A stretch of 64,000 bases of DNA. Source: Dryocosmus kuriphilus (taxonomy: Eukaryota > Arthropoda > Insecta > Hymenoptera > Cynipidae). This document shows, piece by piece, positions 60,189 through 64,000 of the stretch (position 1 is its first letter; every line of letters starts with the position of its first letter). The stretch lies in assembly GCA_038277395.1 (NCBI GenBank), contig CM076197.1, positions 97,681,442-97,745,441 of the forward strand, given 5' to 3'. The notes beneath the pieces were generated by a model, which saw only the letters and a program-made list of their open reading frames with translations, made no database searches and was not told the DNA's origin. Both the position numbers and the translations under genes were made by a program.

Positions 60189-61076
60189 AGTCAATTCTAG
60201 TCAATTTCGAAATTTTCCAATCTTTATAATGCACACTGGGCTGAGAGAACTCGAAAACTGTCCAAAATTCAATTTTTGGTCGGATATGTATAAGATGTGG
60301 TATAAGGAGGTTTTCGAGGTCGCTGATTTCGATTTTAACCTGCAGTTCGCCTATACAGGGTGACACAGAAGTATGGAAACCCCTGAATAACTCATCAGGA
60401 ATGAATTTTTTTTGAAAAAAATTAAATACAGAAGTTTTAGGATTTCTCCCTGGTTATTCAACGGCGACCTCGGTTTGATCTTGACTATGACCTTGAAGGT
60501 CATATGAAGGTCAAATTCAATTTTTTAAATAGAAAGCCTAATTTTTTATTGCGGTTTTGGAAAAAGCAGGAAATTCTACGTTCGAGTATGACCCTGACCA
60601 TCTACTTGACCACGACCTTCAAGGTCATTCCAAGATCAAACTTATTTTTTCAAATGGGAACCCCTTTCAATTTTTTAAATGGGAAGCCCCATTTTTATTG
60701 CGGATTTGGAAAGAGCAGGAAATTTTACGTTCAAATATGACCTTAACCATGTCCTTGACCATGACCTTCATGGTCATTATAAGTTCAAACTTGTTTTTTC
60801 AAATGGGAACCTCCATTTTTCATTGTGGTTGCGGAAAGAGCAGGAAATTTTATCTTCAAGTTTAACCTTGACCATGACCTTCAAGGTGAGTCAGAGGGCA
60901 CACTGGTTTTTTCAAATGAAAACCTCCATTTTTTATTGTGGATTTGGTAAGAGCAGGAAATTTTACCTTCAAGTGTGGATTTATCCATAATCGTTCTCTT
61001 GGCCTTGAACCAGGCTTTGAAGGTCATTTTAAAAAGATTTTTTCAAGAATTTTGAAAAATTACAGCCACTGTAGGG

Positions 61077-61425
61077 TACCTCCTAGCGATCCCAGTCAGT
61101 TAAGGCAAGGCTAACGATGATCCCGGCCAGTCAAGGCAAGACTAACTAACGATCCCGGCCTGTTAAGGCAAGGCTAACGATCCCAGTCAGTTAGGGCAAG
61201 AAGATGGTCCATTCAGTTAAGGCAAGGCTAACGATACCAGTCAGTTAAGGCAAGGAGATGGTCCATCCAGTTAAGGCAAGGCTAGCGATCCAAGTCAGTT
61301 AAGGCAAGGAGATGGTCCGTCCAGTTAAGGCAAGGTTAACGATCCCAGTCAGTTAAGGCAAGGAGATGGTCCGTCCAGTTACACAAGGCTACCGATCCCG
61401 GACAGTTAAGGCAAGGCTTACAACC
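61077..61425 (+). repeat. minisatellite, ~26-32 bp unit, about 12 copies
   Basis: Units share CAGTTAAGGCAAGG and alternate between a CTAACGATCCC ending and an AGATGGTCC ending, giving a partial ~54 bp higher-order unit. Confidence 0.9.
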
Positions 61426-61456
61426 TGTGTTCAAAATATTCTGCACCAAAACCCTG

Positions 61457-61663
61457 TCAGATTCTTAGACGGACATAAAAATTTTCTATCGCACTCCTTA
61501 TCATATCAGGTGTAATATCAGCGCAAGTATTTACCACTTTTTGTCTTAGATCTTCTAAATCCCGTGGCTTAATAACGTGCACTTTATTTTTTATGTAGCC
61601 CCAAAGAAAAAAGTCAAGTGAAGTCAGATCAGGGGACCTGGCTGGCCCTACAGTGGCTGTCAT
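61457..61663 (-). pseudogene. C-terminal fragment of an IS630-Tc1-mariner DDE transposase
   Basis: The minus strand reads VGPARSPDLTSLDFFLWGYI, the block around the third catalytic acidic residue of this superfamily. A helical tail follows (DLEDLRQKVVNTCADITPDM, then a stop). After the stop the same frame gives GFGAEYFEH, similar to the family's usual C-terminal GGHFEH. The first two catalytic residues are absent. Its start overlaps the inner end of the right arm (to about 61646). Confidence 0.75.
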
Positions 61664-62243
61664 TTTTCAAAATTCTTGAAAAATTCTTTTTAAAATGACC
61701 TTGAAAGCCTGGTTCAAGGCCAAGAGCATGATTATGGATAAATCCACACTTTAAGGTAAAATTTCCTGCTCTTCCCGAATCCGAAATAAAAAGTGGGGGT
61801 TCCCATTTGAAAAAGCAAGTGTGACCTTGGAATGACCTTGAAGGTTATGGTCAAGGTTAAGTTTGAAGATAAAATTTCCTGCTCTTTACAAATCCGCAAT
61901 AAAAATGGGGCTTCCCACTTAAAAAATTGAAAGGGGTTCCCATTTGAAAAAAAACAAGTTTGACCTTGGAATTAACTTGAAGCTCATGATCAAGGACATT
62001 GTCAAGGTCATAATTGAACGTAAAACTTCCTGCTCTTTCCAAATCCGCAATAAAGAATGGGGCTTCCCATTTAAAAAATTGAGTTTGACTTTGATATGAC
62101 CTTCAAGGTCATGTTCAAGATCAGATAGAGGTCGCCATTGAATAGCCATGGAGAGATCCTAAAACTTTTGAATTTAATATTTTTCAAAAAAAATTCATTC
62201 CTGATGAGTTATTCAGGGGTTTTCATACTTTTTTGCCACCCTG

Positions 62244-62576
62244 TATATAAAATTTGTATTATTCAGAATCTACCACGTAGAGGTTGCAGTTTTATTTTAG
62301 ATTCCATATTTCGGGGTGCTTTATTAATGCGAATCCTCTTGCCTCTCACAAGTTGGGGTGCTTTTTGGAACGTGTCAGTATGTAAGTTGAAAGAGTCAAA
62401 ATTAAAATTAGCGACTTCAAAAACCTCATGGTGCCAAGTTTTAGGAAAATATGTAAGAAATTTGAACTTTTTGCCGCCATACTGCTGGACCGGCCATTTA
62501 AAATTTTTTACTTTTGGTGTCCAAATCGGAAGCAGCGACCTCAAAAACCCCTGGTACCGAGTCAAAGTTCCTGCAG
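62244..62576. other. probable intron sequence before the coding exon
   Basis: The frame of the downstream exon happens to stay open through here, but the codons are not protein-like and contain a dispersed phrase (complement of GAGGTCGCTG.TTCCGATTTG) also found near 60320. TTCCTGCAG at 62568-62576 is a reasonable acceptor. Confidence 0.45.
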
Positions 62577-64000
62577 TGTTGTGCTTGAAATGCGAAAAAA
62601 AGTTACATAAAGCCTGGAAAAACAACGAAAATATACAAATTCTTTATTCAAAGCAATATTTGAAAAGAATTACAAGGTCATCAACGACTGGTGGAAAGTG
62701 TTCGTGTTTTTTGTGTACTTTACTTTCAAGGGGCTATCCTCAACAGTGTCTTCAAGATCATCATCGCAAAACTGAAGAAGTTGGTAAAAATAAAGTTCGC
62801 AAGAATGAAACTACGATAAACAAAAAAGATGCGAATGTGAAAAATATTGCAGAGAAGCGATGTTCACAGTGCTTCAGTGTGATATTGCCGGGAAAAAACC
62901 ATAAATGTAATAGAACAAGTTTAGTTGAAAATATGACAAACTGCGTAAATCGAATTGACCCGAAACAGCAAGAGCAAGTGGTTTCTAAACTTTTGAAAAA
63001 TATCGTGAATGCAAAGAATGTTGTAAATAAACTGAAAAATAGTGACTCTACAGTCTCACTGTCTCAAAACTGCGGGAAATTATTGAACGTTTCTGTCCGA
63101 CCTACCAAACAAAAAGACTCCGTGATTTCTGCTGAATCATTACGCAAATTGCAAACAGACCTTGATTTATCAAAGAGAAAAGTTCTAAAAGTTGCTAAAT
63201 TCATTAGAGCTGAAACACAGATTACCAGTATACTAGAACCAAACTTTAAAAGTAAACTTGACGACAGTAGTCACTTATTCGATGAGTTCTTTGAATCGCG
63301 AAAGTTCGATTTCATCCGTGTCGAAGCTGAAAAAATAACAGAGAGTCCAAATATCTCAGTCCTTTGTAAAGACGTTCCTAATTTTATTTATCACGTTATT
63401 GGTCATCGCAATCTTACAAATGTTCATATCAAAATTGGAATCGATGGAGGTGGAGGATTCTTGAAGGTTACTCTTTCCATTCAACCAGCTTATGAAGTTA
63501 CTGTTGAAAACGCTCGTAATAAAACTTTCAAAGAATCTGGAGTGAAAAAGATATTTATTATTTTTTTAGCACCATCGACTCAAGAAAATTACACTAATGT
63601 ACAGAGGATATGGTCAGATTTGGAATTGAATGAAATTCTTGGAACAATATCAACAGATTTAAAATTAGCAAATATATTGACTGGTTTAATGACAAATTCA
63701 AGTGCGCATCCGTGTACGTGGTGTACTTCTCCTATGAGGGAATTGGATACTTGTGGTACATACAGAACGACACATAGTTGTATACAAAACTATTCCAATT
63801 GGTTACAATCTGGAAAAGTGAAAAGCCAGGCTAAAAGTTACATAAACTGCGTTAACTCTCCAGTTTTAACAAATGATTCAACAGATGCTCTTATTCTTGA
63901 TATCATTCCGCCTCCGGAATTACATCTACTATTAGGAGCAGTAAATACACTATTCGGACATATGAAAAAATTGAATGAAGAAGTAAGTCTTCAATGGGCA
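62577..64000 (+). CDS. large zinc-binding, transposase-like protein (RAG1/Transib-like motif order), partial
   Basis: From the acceptor at 62576 one frame is open for about 474 codons to the window edge. The N-terminal third is rich in metal-site motifs: CLKC and KKLHKAW at the start, CSCFLC at about residues 41-46, CSQC at about 93-96 followed by NHKC. Then comes a helical, Lys/Ser-rich region. From about residue 285 it looks like an RNase H-type catalytic core: KIGIDGGGGFLKVTLSI, then KKIFIIFLAPSTQENY, TNSSAHPCTWCTSP (C-x2-C) near 375-381, THSCIQNYSNWL, and DIIPPPELHLLLGAVNTLF near 443-461. The order Asp-strand, second strand, C-x2-C insert, helix resembles RAG1 and Transib cores. Specific catalytic residues cannot be assigned. 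I do not recognise a named family. It may be a transposase of an undescribed group or a domesticated copy. The first exon is not identified; a fold-back element (60356-62243) lies upstream. Confidence 0.7.

Larger units (their letters stand above)
60356..62243. mobile_element. 1.9 kb fold-back element with ~600-720 bp inverted arms
   Basis: The ends read TA|CAGGGTGACACAGAAGTATG and, inverted on the right, CAGGGTGGCAAAAAAGTATG, each with TA outside (TATA on both sides). The arms (60356-61076 and 61646-62243) are inverted copies throughout. Each contains about four ~110-140 bp sub-repeats with TGACCTTGAAGGTCAT, TTTTTCAAATGGGAACC and GGAAAGAGCAGGAAATTTTA. The 570 bp centre holds a minisatellite and a DDE transposase remnant. 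TA targets and the remnant point to the IS630-Tc1-mariner superfamily. The element sits in what appears to be the intron before the coding exon at 62577. Confidence 0.85.

Noticed and set aside
60504..62149. Plus- and minus-strand ORFs with KSRKFYVQ/KEQEILR phrases
   Set aside because: They are the sub-repeats of the fold-back arms read in several frames.
62263..62625. 120-codon minus-strand ORF before the RAG1-like exon
   Set aside because: It is antisense to sequence containing a dispersed phrase and has no domain.

Overview
The window looks like an arthropod, probably insect, nuclear genome. It is strongly AT-rich, has short GT-AG introns, holds several mariner-family transposons with TA target duplications, and carries one intronless divergent ionotropic receptor gene of the insect chemosensory type. 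A parasitoid wasp or other hymenopteran would fit, but the sequence does not prove the order. Host coding content is low: one near-complete receptor gene (31001-32707, minus strand) and one long open exon running off the right edge (62577-64000, plus strand). The rest is transposon-derived or repetitive.

Region 1-13.3 kb: a truncated mariner transposase relic (1-677), a dispersed repeat of unknown class (1190-2010), a TIR-bounded element built of degenerate 'GGTTCTAC-TGGG' repeats (3542-4814), an unrecognised coding relic (4922-5269), and three tandem copies of a ~996 bp unit with an endonuclease/exonuclease-fold relic (8184-10485). Region 13.3-30 kb: a full-length but broken mariner (13333-14664), a ~3.9 kb inverted-repeat structure (17634-21505), and a TA-flanked element with CACTGAGAGAAA termini (21557-24846). 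That element carries a three-exon SAM-domain gene relic and has a deleted mariner nested in it. A tRNA-like palindrome (25690-26058) and another mariner (27770-29034) follow. Region 30-40 kb: the ionotropic receptor, bracketed by inverted copies of the same dispersed repeat seen at 1.2 kb, then a TTAA-flanked non-autonomous element (33581-34361) and a ~0.5 kb palindrome (37434-37950).

Region 40.1-60.2 kb is the most striking part. About 47 head-to-tail units of ~394 bp each contain the C-terminal half of a THAP zinc-finger domain, a splice donor, a short intron and a small second exon. Only the first unit is preceded by the N-terminal half of the domain. The array has higher-order structure: a ~9.86 kb block is repeated, and a 7-unit 2.76 kb sub-block is repeated inside the first block. 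The whole is bracketed by ~120 bp inverted repeats (40081-40195 and 60065-60188). I read this as a ~2 kb THAP-bearing DNA element whose middle expanded to ~18.5 kb. It recalls the tandem P-element repressor-like clusters known from the Drosophila obscura group.

Region 60.2-64 kb: a long-armed fold-back element (60356-62243) with a minisatellite core and a DDE transposase remnant, then the start of a large zinc-binding, transposase-like coding exon. Its motif order resembles RAG1/Transib catalytic cores, but I cannot name its family with confidence.
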